Source: Chrysemys picta bellii
Taxonomy: Eukaryota > Chordata > Testudines > Emydidae
Length of the DNA stretch: 64,000 nt
Direction: 5' to 3'
Assembly: GCF_011386835.1 (NCBI RefSeq)
Contig: NC_088792.1
Coordinates: forward strand, 218,336,394 to 218,400,393
Below are positions 11,933-23,773 of this stretch, piece by piece. Both the position numbers and the translations under genes were made by a program. Every line of letters begins with the position of its first letter. The stretch's first letter is position 1. The notes under the pieces were generated by a model. It searched no databases. It was not told where the DNA came from and saw nothing but the letters and a program-made list of their open reading frames with translations.

Positions 11933-14282
11933 AAACAGATTAGGGAAATTAAAAAAAAAAAAAAAAGTTCTAACTGGTTTTAAAACTTATTAGCGCTTCA
12001 GTGTAGACTGGTTTCATGATGGTCCATACTGTGGCTCCTACCAGTTTTAAAACAGATTAGAATTTCAGGAGAATTTCCCCAGAATGGATATGCCCTTAGG
12101 GCCCAGTCTTGCTCCCATTTCATATGAATTTTGGACAGAATCAGATCCTTAAATTTGTACGTAGTTTTCCTCAAAATGTAAACCAGCCTGTACTACTTGA
12201 TGGTAGCAAGAGGATTCTATAGTCACATATACATATTATTTTAAAAGGAAGTTTATTTCTATTTGAGATTCTCATTTGAGAAATGCCAACGCCGATGCCT
12301 GTCTTTTTTTTTTATTTCATCAGTGTGGTATATAATTCAATTACTGTTTTAAATGCTGGTTCTAAAGGGCCCACAGAATCCCTGGTTACACAGGTACTAA
12401 AATAATTCTTTATCATTTGAAAATTCTTATTTTTTTTTATTTCCATGTTACTCATAAATCTGTTTCTGCTTTGGTTTCTTTTAGAATGGAAGATCAGAAA
12501 ATCAGATTTGTCCTGCAATTTTCTGGGCAGGGCAACTCTTTTTTGTATTTTTTTTTTTTAATGAGTCTGTAACATTTTTTTCCACTACTCTGAGTAAGTT
12601 GTATTAACTTTTAACCGAGGATGGTTCTGAAAGTAAACAGTCTTTCTCCCGCCCCCCTCTCTTATTACACTAGCTATACTTTATTTGTTGAGTAGGAGTG
12701 CCTAGTAGTAGTATCTCAAACAGATCTGTAACTGGCTAATTTTTAACTAGATACCTCTGGAAGGACTTCCAGATCTCTATCAGAGCTAATTGCAAGGCAG
12801 CTGGCATTGATTGTATGTGCCTCTGTGACAACCAGTGTCGTCATTCATATATCAGAAATGACATAAGTAGTCCATGTTCAAGGTTATTTGTTTGTTTATT
12901 TTTTAAGTCCTTGAACATAATCAGCTCAGAGGTGGTCAAGTTTTTTAAATAAACAAAAGTTTCAATGGAACAAGTGTACGCAGCTTTTCTGTTTGCCTCA
13001 TGGCATTCAAGGCAATAGTCGAAAGCACTCTCCTAAATGTAATAAAGAGCTGCTTTTACACTTTTAAAAAAAGAGATTGTTGTTTCCTATTGCCAAAAGT
13101 ATAATATGTGTTAATTTGGGAGATATGAAAAGATTATAATGTGTATTGGGACAGGAGGCAACACATGTAAAGCAATGCATTATTAGTATGATATATAATG
13201 AACTCAGATCAGATAGGGAAATCTAATAGATAAGTATCTAGAATTCACTTAAACATCCTGTTGGTTTATGTTTTTACCTTTTTTTAGCTTATGTCTCAGA
13301 TTAATCATCAAGTGAAGGTTCGGATCATTGGTTGACATCTTCAGTTTTAGTATGACCTATGTGATACTTAGAGTCCTGCATTGCAACAAGGGGGCACTTG
13401 TGAAAAACACCCTTATTGTGCATGCTCACATGGGGTGCTTGCTGGATATCTACCACCTTTCAGAAGTATTTGTATTTAGTTTCAGTAAAGAACTGATTAT
13501 TTCTCTCAGAAACTGCACCCATATGCCCCCCGGTCCACTTCAGGAGTTCCCAGACAGGTCTCAGGTCTGTCGCTATCATCTGTCTCTAGGTAGGTACCCT
13601 GTCTCACTCTCTTCTGACTGGGAGGTTTTAAGGCTGCACAGCTTCCTTCCTTATACCCAGCAAGCCTACCATAGTGTATCTGCCAGAAGGCCAGTACCTG
13701 TTCTTTGCTTTCTCTCCAAGGGCTATAAACCGTGTATTGTGGCAGTTACAAGTTACCACACAACTCTTTCTAAGCAGCATGTTTATTTTTAAGGTAAAAG
13801 CAATACAGATAATCCATATATATATATAAATAAAATTGATTTAAGCACGCCAAAAAAAACCATGAGTCACCCATGAGTTTTTCTAGTTCTCCCCCAGGAG
13901 TTGCAGGCTGCCCTTGAACAGAAGGTCCTGTCCATTTGCTGAATCAGAAAGAAGATCTGAGTCAATTCAAGTTCATCATTTTATACCAAAAGTCCTTTCT
14001 TTGTCTCTTTTTCTCTGGAAAACCCATCTTAAACTAATATATGCAAACCATTCCAGGGGGTGGTACCTTTCTAGAGTTGTTTTTAAATTAATCATCCACC
14101 ACTGTTCTTAGTTCCTGTAGGAACTGTGGTAACCCTCTCCCATGCCATGGAGCACAATCGTACATAAATCATTCATAGATTTAATACAAGATGGTCTCCA
14201 AAGATATTGCATGTGATTATCTGTCATGCATTAGTAAGCCAGTAGTTATTTTTTAAGCTTCTCTAAAGGCAATAGAAAGAAT
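11933..14282. other. Intronic sequence, mostly unassigned
   Basis: A TTTTAAAACAGATTAG-like word occurs near both 11931 and 12048, suggesting a short degenerate insert. A (TA)n run lies at 13817-13829. An open frame at 13328-13792 has neither convincing splice sites nor a recognisable protein and is not called. Confidence 0.45.
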
Positions 14283-14765
14283 GGGTCGTGGTCTACTAAT
14301 CAGAGCACTTCACTGGGAATCAGGAGCTCGGAAACTGACTTTCTGGGTGACATTTGGCAAGTTACTTAACATCTGTGTCTCCATTTCACAGTTGGTAAAA
14401 TTCAGGGTGGGGGACATCCGTAACTGAAAATTAAATAAAATATAAAAATAAATTAAAATTTATTTTAATTTAAAATTAAAAGATATTTAGGCATTGCTAT
14501 GCTTAGCCTTGCAATGCCCAACTGATTTGAGAGTTTAAATCTCATTGTCAAAAGGGATTTAGACACCTAGGAGCCTGTAGGTGTACATTGGCTTTAAATG
14601 AGATTTTTGGTTCATGAGTGCCTAAAACCCTTTTGAAAATGAGATTTAGGCTTCTTAAATTAGTTAGGAATTGCAATGTCTAAATATCTTTACAAATCTG
14701 GGCCTTAATCAGTTAATGTTTGTGAAGTACTCTGAGATCTTCAGATGGAAAGTACTATATAAACG
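14283..14765 (+). repeat. MIR SINE split by a MITE
   Basis: The 5' part (14283-14405) shows MIR words in order: CAGAGCACTTCACTGGGAAT, then TGGCAAGTTACTTAACATCT, then CATTTCACAGTTGGTAAAAT. The 3' tail resumes at about 14707 with GTTAATGTTTGTGAAGTACT, CTGAGATCTTCAGATGGAAA and CTATATAAA, which is the MIR tail. The 300 bp between are AT-rich sequence plus a small inverted-repeat element. Confidence 0.75.
14481..14689. mobile_element. Small MITE inside the MIR, 17-bp inverted ends
   Basis: The left arm at 14481-14497 (AGATATTTAGGCATTGC) and the right arm at 14673-14689 are reverse complements with a single mismatch. The interior has secondary inverted words (TTTAAATCTCATTGTCAAAA / TTTTGAAAATGAGATTTAGG). 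It lies between the two halves of one MIR and therefore postdates it. Confidence 0.7.
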
Positions 14766-14934
14766 CTCTCTTTTCAAAAATCATCTGCATGTATGCTCTT
14801 GCAATAACAAGATAATATCTTAATTAAGTTTCTGTCTCCGTGAAGATAGGGTGGAGTGCAGTGGGATTCTCAGACACAGCCCTGGTCATGGTAATCCATA
14901 TGTTCATGAACTTTAGGCTTTATTTTACTGCAAC

Positions 14935-15155
14935 TCATTATTGTTCCAGGAATGAAGCCACATGCTTTGAAAAAGCTCCATCTGGTACAAAATGCAGCAA
15001 TCCTTCTGCTTGATAGGTCTTTGTGAACACATCACCCAATGCTCTACTTTCTGCTCCCATTCTCCATTGAATAGAATCTATCTCAAGATCTCTGTCCTAA
15101 TACTCAAACACTTCTATGGGATTGGCCCTCAATGATCTCTCCATGACCATGACCT
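14935..15155 (+). pseudogene. L2-type LINE reverse transcriptase C-terminal relic
   Basis: The + strand encodes a decayed version of the conserved L2 block LxLVQNAAxxLLL...HITPxL...FKI...YK(A/T)L. Visible words are AAGCTCCATCTGGTACAAAA, TGCAGCAATCCTTCTGC and GAACACATCACCCAATGCTC. Stops and frameshifts are present. It is a 3'-end fragment with no endonuclease or palm domain nearby. Confidence 0.6.
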
Positions 15156-16423
15156 TTCATGGCTTCTGTGTTTCACTGGGGGGTAGGGGGAGCACATGGG
15201 CATGGGAGATGGAACTTTCTGGACCTAGACTATAAAATTTACTCCACCCAAGGGATAAGTGATCATGGAGCTAAGTACATTTAGTCCTAAATGTAAAAAG
15301 TAACTTTTTCAATTTAGCTCTTCCTCAATAATTTCCTCATTCTTTTTCTGACAAAGGCCAGCACACCCCCATACATAAAATAAGCAAATAAACAACCTCT
15401 AAACTAATCAAACTCTCTCTCTGTTGTAGGCTTAAAAGGAAGAAGGAGGGGGTGGTTGTCGTTATTTCTATTTTTAAATATTTCAAGACACTTGGAGATG
15501 AGCACAGTAATGGAAGCCATATAAACACCTAGTTAGATAGCGAATTTCTGAGATTCACTTTTAACATTTGGCAAGCAGCAGATGGTTGTGGTATGACTTA
15601 CTGTAGATTTTTTTTGTTTTGTTTCAGCCCTGGAGGGTTTCTAAGTAATGAAGCCTTTCCTCTTGTCATACAGGAAAATGTACAACTGAGATAATGATTG
15701 GGTGGGGGTGTGGTTAAGATTCTCATCAGGCTATGCTCTGATCCTTGAAATCCTGGGAAAGTTAAGAATTTCTCAGTTTTTAAAAAAAACATGTAAAATA
15801 TTTGTTTTCTTCATGGCAAATTTCCCATTGGTAATGATTTCTGTGTGTCTGGTTTAAGATTGCAAATTTAAACACTTCTTGGGACTTATATTCCACAGAT
15901 CCAAAATAAGTACAAGAAAGGGCCCCTGTAAGGACTAGAGGGAGGCGCTGGGAAGAAGCACCACATATTTGTTAATAATCCCTTTTATCAGAACTGTAAT
16001 TGGAATATGGTTCCAAGTTCACTGAGTAAGTCATCACATATTATAATTGTAATACAACACTGAAGGAAATAAGACAATTTCATAATTCCCTTGAAATCTT
16101 GGGAAAAAATCCTTGCATTTCAAATTCCTACATCAGGAGACACCCTGATGTAGCATCATATATGAGATTTTGGAGTCTCTATCACAGGACTCTGAGTAAA
16201 ATTCAGATCTCTTTTACTATATGCATTCTTCCATGTTTCAACCACAACACTGTAGTAGGATTAGGCAAGATGGAGATGGCAGAAGAGGCTGTATTGCAAA
16301 TCTTTGAGGTTAACAAATTTACAATCTAATGCATACAGTAATGTTAGTGAAAACAACTGAGTAAAGCTACATGTCCCTGAAGCAACCTGAGAAAAGGAAT
16401 TTATTAAACTAGAGCTAATTTTA
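15156..16423. other. Intronic sequence, nothing recognised
   Basis: No gene or repeat family could be supported. Confidence 0.5.
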
Positions 16424-17330
16424 GGGCTTATCTACATTAGAGTTTTCTACACTGGAGTAGGCACAGTGATGCAAAGCTCCTATGTAGGGGCCCGTCTACA
16501 CTTAAAACGCTACAGCAGCACAACTGCACCCAGTGCCACTGTGGTGCATCAGTGTAGACTGTGCCTACTCCATTGGTGTAGGTAAACCATCTGCCTGAGA
16601 GGCAGCAGCTTGGTTGATGGAAGAATTCTAGTGCAGGGGTGGGCAAACTTTTTGGCTCGAGGGCCACATCTGGGTATGGAAATTGTATGGCGGGCCATGA
16701 ATGCTCACGAAATTGGGGGTTGGGATGTGGGAGGGGGTCAGGGCACTGGCTGGCGTGGGGCTGGGGATGAGGGGTTTGGGGTGCAGGAGGGTGCTCTGGG
16801 CTGGGACTGAGGGGTTTGGAGGAGGATCAGGGCTGGGTTGGGGCGCAGGAGGGGGTCAGGGTGCAGGCTCTGGGCGGCGCTTACCAGAAGCAGTGGCACA
16901 TCCCCCCTCTGGCTCCTATGCGGAGGCACAGCCAGGCGGTTCCCAACCAATGGGAGCTGCGGGGATGGTGCTTCAGGCGGGGGCAACATGTGGAGCCTCC
17001 TGGCTGCCCCTACACCTGGGAGCCAGAGGAAGGACATGCCACTGCTTCTGGGAGCCATGCAGAATGGGGCAAGCCCCCTACCCTGCTCCCCAGCTGGAGC
17101 GCCAGAGTGGGGAAGCCCCAAACCCCGCTTCCCAGCGGGAGCTTGAGGGCTGGATTAAAACATCTGGAGGGTCGGATGCGGCCCCCGGGCTGTAGTTTGC
17201 CCACCTCTGATCTAGTGCCACCTACATGGAGACTTGGATCAACTTAATTACCCTGGTCAGGAGTGTGGATTTTTCATACCCCTGACCAATGTAGTTAAAC
17301 TGACCTAATTTTCTAGTATAGACCAGGTCT
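16424..17330. mobile_element. MITE with GGGCTTATCTACA ends, split by a hAT
   Basis: The left end is GGGCTTATCTACATTAGAG and the right end is CTAGTATAGACCAGGTC. The left part contains TCTACACTTAAAACGC and AGTGTAGACTGTGCC as inner arms. The hAT at 16634-17209 sits in the middle. Without it the MITE is about 320 bp. Confidence 0.65.
16634..17209. mobile_element. hAT-type element, CAGGGGTGGGCAAACT ends
   Basis: The left terminus is CAGGGGTGGGCAAACTTTTT and the right terminus is GTAGTTTGCCCACCTCTG. The 8-bp flanks TTCTAGTG (16626-16633) and ATCTAGTG (17210-17217) match at seven of eight positions. The + strand of 16720-16880 is very G-rich, with many GGG and GGGG runs, and could form G-quadruplexes. 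Open frames here are artefacts of this composition. Confidence 0.85.
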
Positions 17331-18259
17331 AGGGGTGTGACTTTCTGTGGTTTTAGATAAAGTGGAGCACTAATAGAAGCTGAGCTAAGTTGTATCAATG
17401 TACATCTACATAGTTGCAGTTGCACTGATGTAGCCACACTTGGGTAAAAGTCCCTAAATGTAGACAAATTGCATACATTTAGATTTTATTCTAAAATTAA
17501 TACTTACTAAGTTTTATCGTATTTTTTATTTACAACAATTGTTATGAATAGCAACGTTTACATTTTGGTTATAAAATAAATGCTTTTGATTTGATACATA
17601 AGAAATATTTATTGTTAAATATAAAGCATAAGTAGTATTACAGATTAACCTTGTAATAAAGTCTGAGAGGTATTAACGTGCACAGTGCCATATCTTGTGC
17701 CTTATCTGACCTTTATCTGTTGACTTCAATATCCTTTGTGGTTGCTGGTGACGTGGTTTGTTTTAAACTGTGAGAGATTTGGGCTCCTGTTTGTTTCGCT
17801 GGTTTATCCCTGTTCTCTGTATTCTTTCCTTTTAAAGAATTAACTAGGTAAAATACAAGAAAACAAAACAACAAACTGCATACAATGGGTATGTCATGAG
17901 ATAGATGTGTCTGAAGTATACGGTCTAGATTACAGAAAGCATGTTGAATGGTTATGTAGCATGAAAATGTGTTAGAACCTAAGGGAAAAGTTGTTTGTAG
18001 TGGTAACAATGGGAAAAGCTGATGAATGAAATGCTATATTGTAGCTCATCTAGATTAGGTTCAGGAGAGAGCCTTTTCTTTTTCCAGCACGGCGTCCCAG
18101 GAATATGAACACAAGGGCTTTCTGAGCACTTTGAGATGGTAGGGGGTATAGACACTGGTGTATTAGAATCCCAGATAGCATGGCTAGGGCTACACCTTAT
18201 CTTAATCTGGAAGCAGGTATTCAAGAGCATGCAACCTTCAGTTTTCACCAGCAGATACA
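17331..18259. other. Intronic sequence, mostly unassigned
   Basis: A short degenerate MITE-like word pair (ATCTACATAGTTGCA / AAATGTAGACAAATTG, 17402-17470) is present. The rest is AT-rich intron. Confidence 0.4.
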
Positions 18260-18541
18260 GGCTATGTCTACCCTGCGTACCTTACAGCGGCACAGCTGTG
18301 CTGCTACAACCATGCCTCTGTAAGGTCTCCCGTGTAGCTCTTTGCCAGCAGGAGACAGCTCTCCTGCCAGCAAAATAAAACCACCCCCAATGAACGGTGG
18401 TAGCTTTGTGGTCGGGAGAGCGTCTCCGACAGACAAAGCGCTGTCCACACCGGTGCTTTTCGTCGGTAAAACTTTGTGTCCTTTTTTCACACTCCTGACG
18501 GACAAAAGTTTTACTGATGAAAGTGCAGTGTAGACATAGCC
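18260..18541. mobile_element. 282-bp MITE, GGCTATGTCTAC ends
   Basis: The inverted termini are GGCTATGTCTACCCTGC and GCAGTGTAGACATAGCC. Inner words (TTTTCGTCGGTAAAACTTTG against CAAAAGTTTTACTGATGAAA) form a second inverted pair. It is flanked on both sides by ACA, compatible with the 3-bp duplications of Harbinger-type elements. A related copy lies at 50520-50714. Confidence 0.75.
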
Positions 18542-18778
18542 ACAAAGTGCTACGCAGTGCATTTCTTCCAGCAATACGTCAACAGTAACTCCATGTGCAC
18601 ATTTGGAGGCAAATTTGGCCCTACATATACTTTGGCCAAATGTTGCCCCCAGTTACTTCAGTGGGATTGGACATGTGTAAATGAAGGTAGAATATAGTCT
18701 TTTGAGTGGTGGTGTTAATTAGAGATTCAAAAACAAACTTCTACTCCATGGCATTTAAAAATATTAGTTTAAAAATGT

Positions 18779-19100
18779 GAGAAGAGCTCCCCCTCCCAGT
18801 TTACAGGAGACAAAATGAGAGAAGACCTGCCTTCTAGGAGATAGCGAGGGTTTTGAAGGGAAGAGCTCCCCCTTTCTCCAGACTGGCAGGAGAAAGGGAA
18901 GTGTTCAGGGGAGAGGTCCACTGTGATTCCAGACAGGTTGCCGAGCCTGACACGGTATAAATAAAGGAGCCTGCCAAGGAGACACCTGGGTCAGCATATT
19001 GGTGGGGAAACTCAGTCACCCTTCTCGGCAGCAGAGAAGAGATTGCTGGCTTCCTCACCAAGGCACTGCCTCTGTACCCTGCTGGTATGACCTCCTGTCT
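18779..19100 (+). promoter_or_regulatory. LTR-like fragment with TATA motif and 80-bp direct repeat
   Basis: The words AAGAGCTCCCCCTCCCAG and AAGAGCTCCCCCTTTCTCCA start about 80 bp apart, like a U3 enhancer duplication. GGTATAAATAAAGG follows at about 18954. The block lacks clear TG...CA ends, so calling it an LTR is an inference from texture only. Confidence 0.3.
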
Positions 19101-20210
19101 TTCCCATCAACCTCTGGTTAGAAGATATTATTCCAAGCTTGAAAAATGTCTTATTCTTCCTGTAGTATAATAGCCATCGGGTTGGTGTATTTTAAAGGTT
19201 TCATTTGCATGAGTGTACTGTGACTGAAGTGAATAATCTTGAGTGAATAAACATGTTTACTCTTCCTCTAGGACATGTGCTGTATTTGAGTCACAGGAGT
19301 AGATTATTGTTGTTTTTATAAGCTATGGCTTTCTTGCTTGGCTTCAGTTACTTCAGTAACTACTGTTGAAGGTTGAGTTTGGAAATTATTTCTGTTTGAA
19401 AGGATGATGTCATTGATTTACATAGGATTCATCCCTGCCTCTTTCCTCCGTACCCCACAAGCATAGAGGGACCTGGATGCAGGAGAATTAGATCAGTAGT
19501 TGTGCTAGATACAGGATCCTGGTAGTTCACTGCACGGATAATATGTTTGGGTGGCAGCGGCAGGTCAGGGGGAAAGGAGGGGCTAATGGGATTTGTTACT
19601 GTTAGTTCATCTGCCGTTTCCCGCACCCTTACATTTCGGAAGGGTGGCAGCAAGGAGTTCACAGTATTGCAACCCTGATGATGAAATATTGGCTGTGGAG
19701 TAGCTCTGCTTATATGGTATGATCCAAGGGTGAGATCTCAGATCCCCAACGGGATGGTCTGCTTAAGCACACAGCCTAATGACTTGGGTCGCGTGCTGGG
19801 GTCAGGCTTTTCCTCTTACGGTGTGCATTTTTAAATTAGCCAGAACAGATATGCTTCTATTGGAAAAATATGCTCACTGTTGCCTCCATCCTACTCCAAC
19901 AGAGCCCTCAACAGTTGCCGTTGGTAAAAATTTACCCTCTTCCTGGCATTTGGCTTTATTGACAAAAAAAAAACCCTCAAAATTAAAACTACATAAAATC
20001 TAGCTCAAACTTGGCTGCCGTCAGGGTTCCTCCCCAGGAACTGCTCAGCCCACATCTAAGGTTCTCTGTAGAGCCACATCCGCTTCCCTTACAGCCAGGT
20101 GGTGTAATGAGCCACCTACCATAATGAGTCAGCAGAACCTACTTTAGATCTTCCAGCAGGATTTTCACCTGGTAATAAGTGTGTGCTTTCAGGAAACAAA
20201 GCAAGCCTGC
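19101..20210. other. Intronic sequence, nothing firm
   Basis: No gene supported. The stretch 20010-20200 is moderately GC-rich and may be a degraded LTR. Confidence 0.4.
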
Positions 20211-20885
20211 TGTAACACTTACCGTTTGTTGAAGGGGCACTGTAACTGTGTGGGACTCACCCCTGCGGTGTCTCCTGCTGGTACCTTCAGGGAATTAGCT
20301 CTCCTGCCGTCCGAGTGCCTTCTGCAGGCCGGTGTCCCGCTTTTCCTGGCCCCTGTGTCCCTCCCGGACCCGGTGCCCCTGGCAGTACACCCTTCAGTCT
20401 CTGGATGTCCCTTCCCCAGGGAACCCCCACCCACTATCCCCACCTCGTCTCAGTCTTTGGCTACTGCCCAGTCTCCATCTAGCCCCTGTTCACTGGGGAA
20501 GACTGCAGTATAATCCACTCATCACAGGCAAGGGGGTTTGGACCTGCTGCTTCTGCCTACCCCTTTGGGCTGCCCCCTGCAACCCCAGTACTTATTCGGC
20601 CTTATACTAAGCCTGCAGCCTGGGGATTTCCCCCAGCCCTGCTCCACCTCGGGTACCTTGGTACACTCTCAGCAGCCAGGTCCCTCCCTCTTAACAGGTT
20701 AAAGAGAGAGTCTGTGCTCCCAGCCCACTGTCCTCTTATAAGGGCCAACTGAGCGCTGATTGGGGCATGGTCACAGCTGAAGCTGCTTCCCCACTCAGCC
20801 TGGGAACTGCTTGCTCACAGCCACCACCCTCTCCTGGGCTGTTTTAAGCCCTCTTAAGGCTGGAGCGGGTGACCACCCCGCTACA
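20211..20885 (-). repeat. Solo LTR-like element (minus sense)
   Basis: Read on the minus strand it starts TGTAGCGGGGTGGTCACC and ends AAGTGTTACA, giving TGT...ACA termini. It contains a TATA-like CCCTTATAAGAGG motif (+ strand about 20733-20745). The length of about 675 bp suits a retroviral or Gypsy LTR. No coding region or second LTR is nearby, so it would be a solo LTR left by recombination. No clean flanking duplication is visible. Confidence 0.55.
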
Positions 20886-21426
20886 GGCACCATCAAGTAA
20901 AATTTGGCCAAAATGTAAATTTTGTATCAACAGGTTTCTACAAAAGCTAAGGACCGTAAAAATATTCCCATGGCACTAAATATATATGAATATATCCAAT
21001 GAATACAGTAGTTTTTAAACAAATAAACCATACCCTATAATGTGTGCAAACTAAACACTGTACGTGGAGTACCTGAAAGTGAAATTGGTTTAATTTATTT
21101 TCATTGTCCAAGATAAGGAAACCGGAAAAAGCAAGCAGCATAGAAAATGAATAGTAAATTTGATTTTTTTTCTTTAATCCTTTCAATTTTACTAATCTAA
21201 AGTAATGCTAGTTTCATAGACATCAGCTGAAAAAGCCACATGCCAGTGGGAAGCTTTCCACGGTGAATGAGTCTGTCATCCCACCCATAGAACCTGGATA
21301 TGGTTCTGAAACTGCACTCGATCAGTTGATGCTTGACCTCTTGCTGGTGATGGACAAAGAACAGGTGCCTGTGTTGATATTATTAACTCTATTGCCTGTC
21401 TCTGATATCACGGACCATGAAGTGGT

Positions 21427-21429
<3 letters not shown>

Positions 21430-21500
<71 letters not shown>
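21430..21500. repeat. Poly(A) run followed by (AT)n
   Basis: About 27 A residues, then GCTGTGC, then about 16 AT units. It breaks the LINE relic just after its palm motif. It could be the tail of a lost retro-insert or simple expansion. Confidence 0.9.
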
Positions 21501-21504
<4 letters not shown>

Positions 21505-21540
21505 TATTTATTTTATTTTGGTTCAGTGGCCAAACTGAAA

Positions 21541-21935
21541 AATCTGGGGGAAGAAAATTTCAGTTAGTTTTGAACCAAAACTGAATTTCTTTGGGTTTTT
21601 CTCACAGAAACAAAAAACATTTCTTTGGATTGGAATGAAATGTTTTGAATGCCAACTCAAATAAAAAACAAGTGTCAAATCAAAACAATCTTTTCTAAAT
21701 AAAATGTTGAATTGAAATGACATTTTGACACAAAATGTGAAATAGATTGAACATCTGGGAAATGGTTCAATGTGATTAGTTAAAAATTCAACATTTCCAA
21801 AACTGTTTTCATTTTTTTTCAGCCAACACTTTGCCAAATTTGCACTGAATTTGCAAATAGCTTTGGTGCCCTGAAAAATGCATTTTTTTGGCAAATTGAT
21901 TATTCATTAAAAAAAATTCGCCTATTTCTAGTGGT
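21541..21935 (-). repeat. A/T-rich dispersed repeat, second copy
   Basis: Read in reverse it opens with ACCACTAGAAATAGGCGAAT, like the opening of the copy at 7973, and continues in GAAATTTTG-type words. It interrupts the L2 relic. Confidence 0.45.
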
Positions 21936-22558
21936 GTTAGCTCACCGATGGATCCTGTTGGGAGTGGGCAGAGTTTCTGTATATTTCTGAGTCTTTCCAG
22001 AAGGTAGCATTGGATTAGTCTGTCCTGTGTTATTCTGCATGGTTATATCTTGCCATCCCTTTTGCTCATCATATTTGAGTCTGTTAGGAGGTTAGTGAGG
22101 AAACATAGGGTTTGTGATCCCTTCAATATGCTGACCACCCCAAGTTCTATGTCTCCACCTTGTCTAACACACATGGTGTTATCCCAGTGTCTAGCTGAGA
22201 CTGAAGTGTGGATGAGGGCTAGCTGGCTGGGCTCAATCCCAGTAAAACAGAGATGATGGGATGGGGAAGCAACCAGGAGAGTTGAAGATTTTATCAGCCC
22301 CTATACTGTTTGTGTAAACCATCTAATTTTTATATAAGTTTGCAATTTAGGGGGCTTATAAGATCCTCATTTGCTTTCAGATGATCAAGTTGCAGCTGTG
22401 TGTTAGGATGGCTCTTTTCAATCTGTGTCTGCCCAGAAAGTTGCAGCCCTTTTTTTCTGATGCAGACCTTCTTATCCATCATCCATGTCTTTGTCACACT
22501 GAGATTAAACTACAGCTGTGATCTCTACGTAGGGCTGTACCAACCATTTGGAAATGTA

Positions 22559-23575
22559 CAGTAACTCCTCACTTAAAGTCGTCCTAGTTAACGTTGTTTC
22601 GTTGTTACGTTGCTGATCAATTTGGGAACATGCTTGTTTAAAGTTGTGCAATGCTCCCTTCTAACGTCGTTTGGCAGCCGCCTGCTTTGTCCACTGCTTG
22701 CAGGAAGAGCAGCCCGTTGCAGCTAGCTGGTGGATGGTTGGAACCAGGGTGGACCGGCAGCCCCCCTTCAGCTCCCTGCTCCCCTAAGTTCCCTGTGCAG
22801 CAGCTGCCCAGCAGGCTATCAATTGCCGGGCAGTTCAGCTATCCCTCCCCCCACTGCTATGTGCTGCTCCTGCCCTCTACCTTGGAGCTGCTCCTCGAGC
22901 CTCCTGCTTGCTGTGCAGGGAGCGGGAAAGGGGGGGGACTAATGTCAGGGTGTCCCCCTATACCCTGCTTACCCCTTCTCCATATAGAGCAGGGTGGGGA
23001 CACGGATGGAGAGAGACAGAGAGCGCTTGGGGCAGCAGCTGCTGTTTCAACTTCCTGATCCACTTAAAAAGACAATGCACTTAAGAGTGGTCAGCTTACT
23101 TAAAGGGGCAGTGTGCATCTCTCGCTCGCTCTCTCTCCACCACACACAAGGTGTTTGTCTGTCTCTGTCTGCTATGCTGTCTCCCCTCCCCTCCATTCCT
23201 GCTGCTGTGTAGAGTGTTAGGGGCTACATTGACAACAATGTGTTAACCCTTAAGGGCTCAGCCAGTGCTAGTTCATCATTTAGCAGCAAGGCATTCCCTG
23301 AGAAATATCCCACCCTCTAACTTCACCACCTCAACCAAGCTTCACAATCATCATAGCTGTGAACAGTATTAAATTGTTTGTTTAAAATGTGTGCTCTGTG
23401 TATAGCTATATAATATATATAGTTTTTTGTCTGGTGAAAAAAATTTCCCTGGAACCTAACCCCCCCCCCCCCATTTACATTAATTCTTATGGGGAAATTG
23501 GATTCGCTTAACATCGTTTTGCTTAAAGTCGCATTTTTCAGGAATCTAACTATAGCGTTAAGCGAGGAGTTACTG
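22559..23575. mobile_element. Mariner-type non-autonomous element, 1,017 bp
   Basis: The termini are CAGTAACTCCTCACTTAA and TTAAGCGAGGAGTTACTG, near-perfect inverted repeats. They are directly flanked on both sides by TA (22557-22558 and 23576-23577), the target duplication of Tc1/mariner transposases. Near-terminal words of the type CGTTTTGCTTAAAGTCGC repeat the arm. The middle is GC-rich (22670-22960) and carries no transposase. It lies inside the L2 relic. Confidence 0.85.
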
Positions 23576-23773
23576 TAGTCTAATGTAGAATGCAAATGCA
23601 CCTTGCTTGTCTTTTAAGCAGTATATCTTGCAGTAAGCACATAACACCTGCACTTTGAAAGCTGCATTAGTTGCCTCTTGGGGTTGTTTTTAATCTTTTA
23701 AGATTCTAAATAGTTTGGAACCTGCCTACTTGAAAGAATGCCTTTCTTTTCATTATAATCCTGTTATAGTTGA

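Larger units (their letters stand above)
21263..22540 (+). pseudogene. L2-type LINE reverse transcriptase relic
   Basis: From 21286 the + strand reads PGYGSETALDQLM...LLLVMD and then VSDITDH. This corresponds to the L2-clade block GYGTETAL...LL.MD and palm motif A (normally AFDTVDH); the first catalytic Asp region is degenerate. After an A/T-rich interruption (21430-21935) the relic resumes at 22100-22260 with CCCTTCAATATGCTGA and CTCAATCCCAGTAAAACAGA (an N-P-(S/V)-KT-like segment). Later fragments at 22440-22556 and 23580-23765 resemble its 3' end. It is frameshifted and non-functional. Confidence 0.6.

Noticed and set aside
13328..13792. 154-codon open frame as a possible exon or intronless gene
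   Set aside because: No convincing splice pair, no recognisable family, and composition like the surrounding intron.
21430..21500. Processed pseudogene tail
   Set aside because: The sequence before the poly-A is an L2 reverse transcriptase relic, not a spliced mRNA copy, and no flanking duplication was seen.
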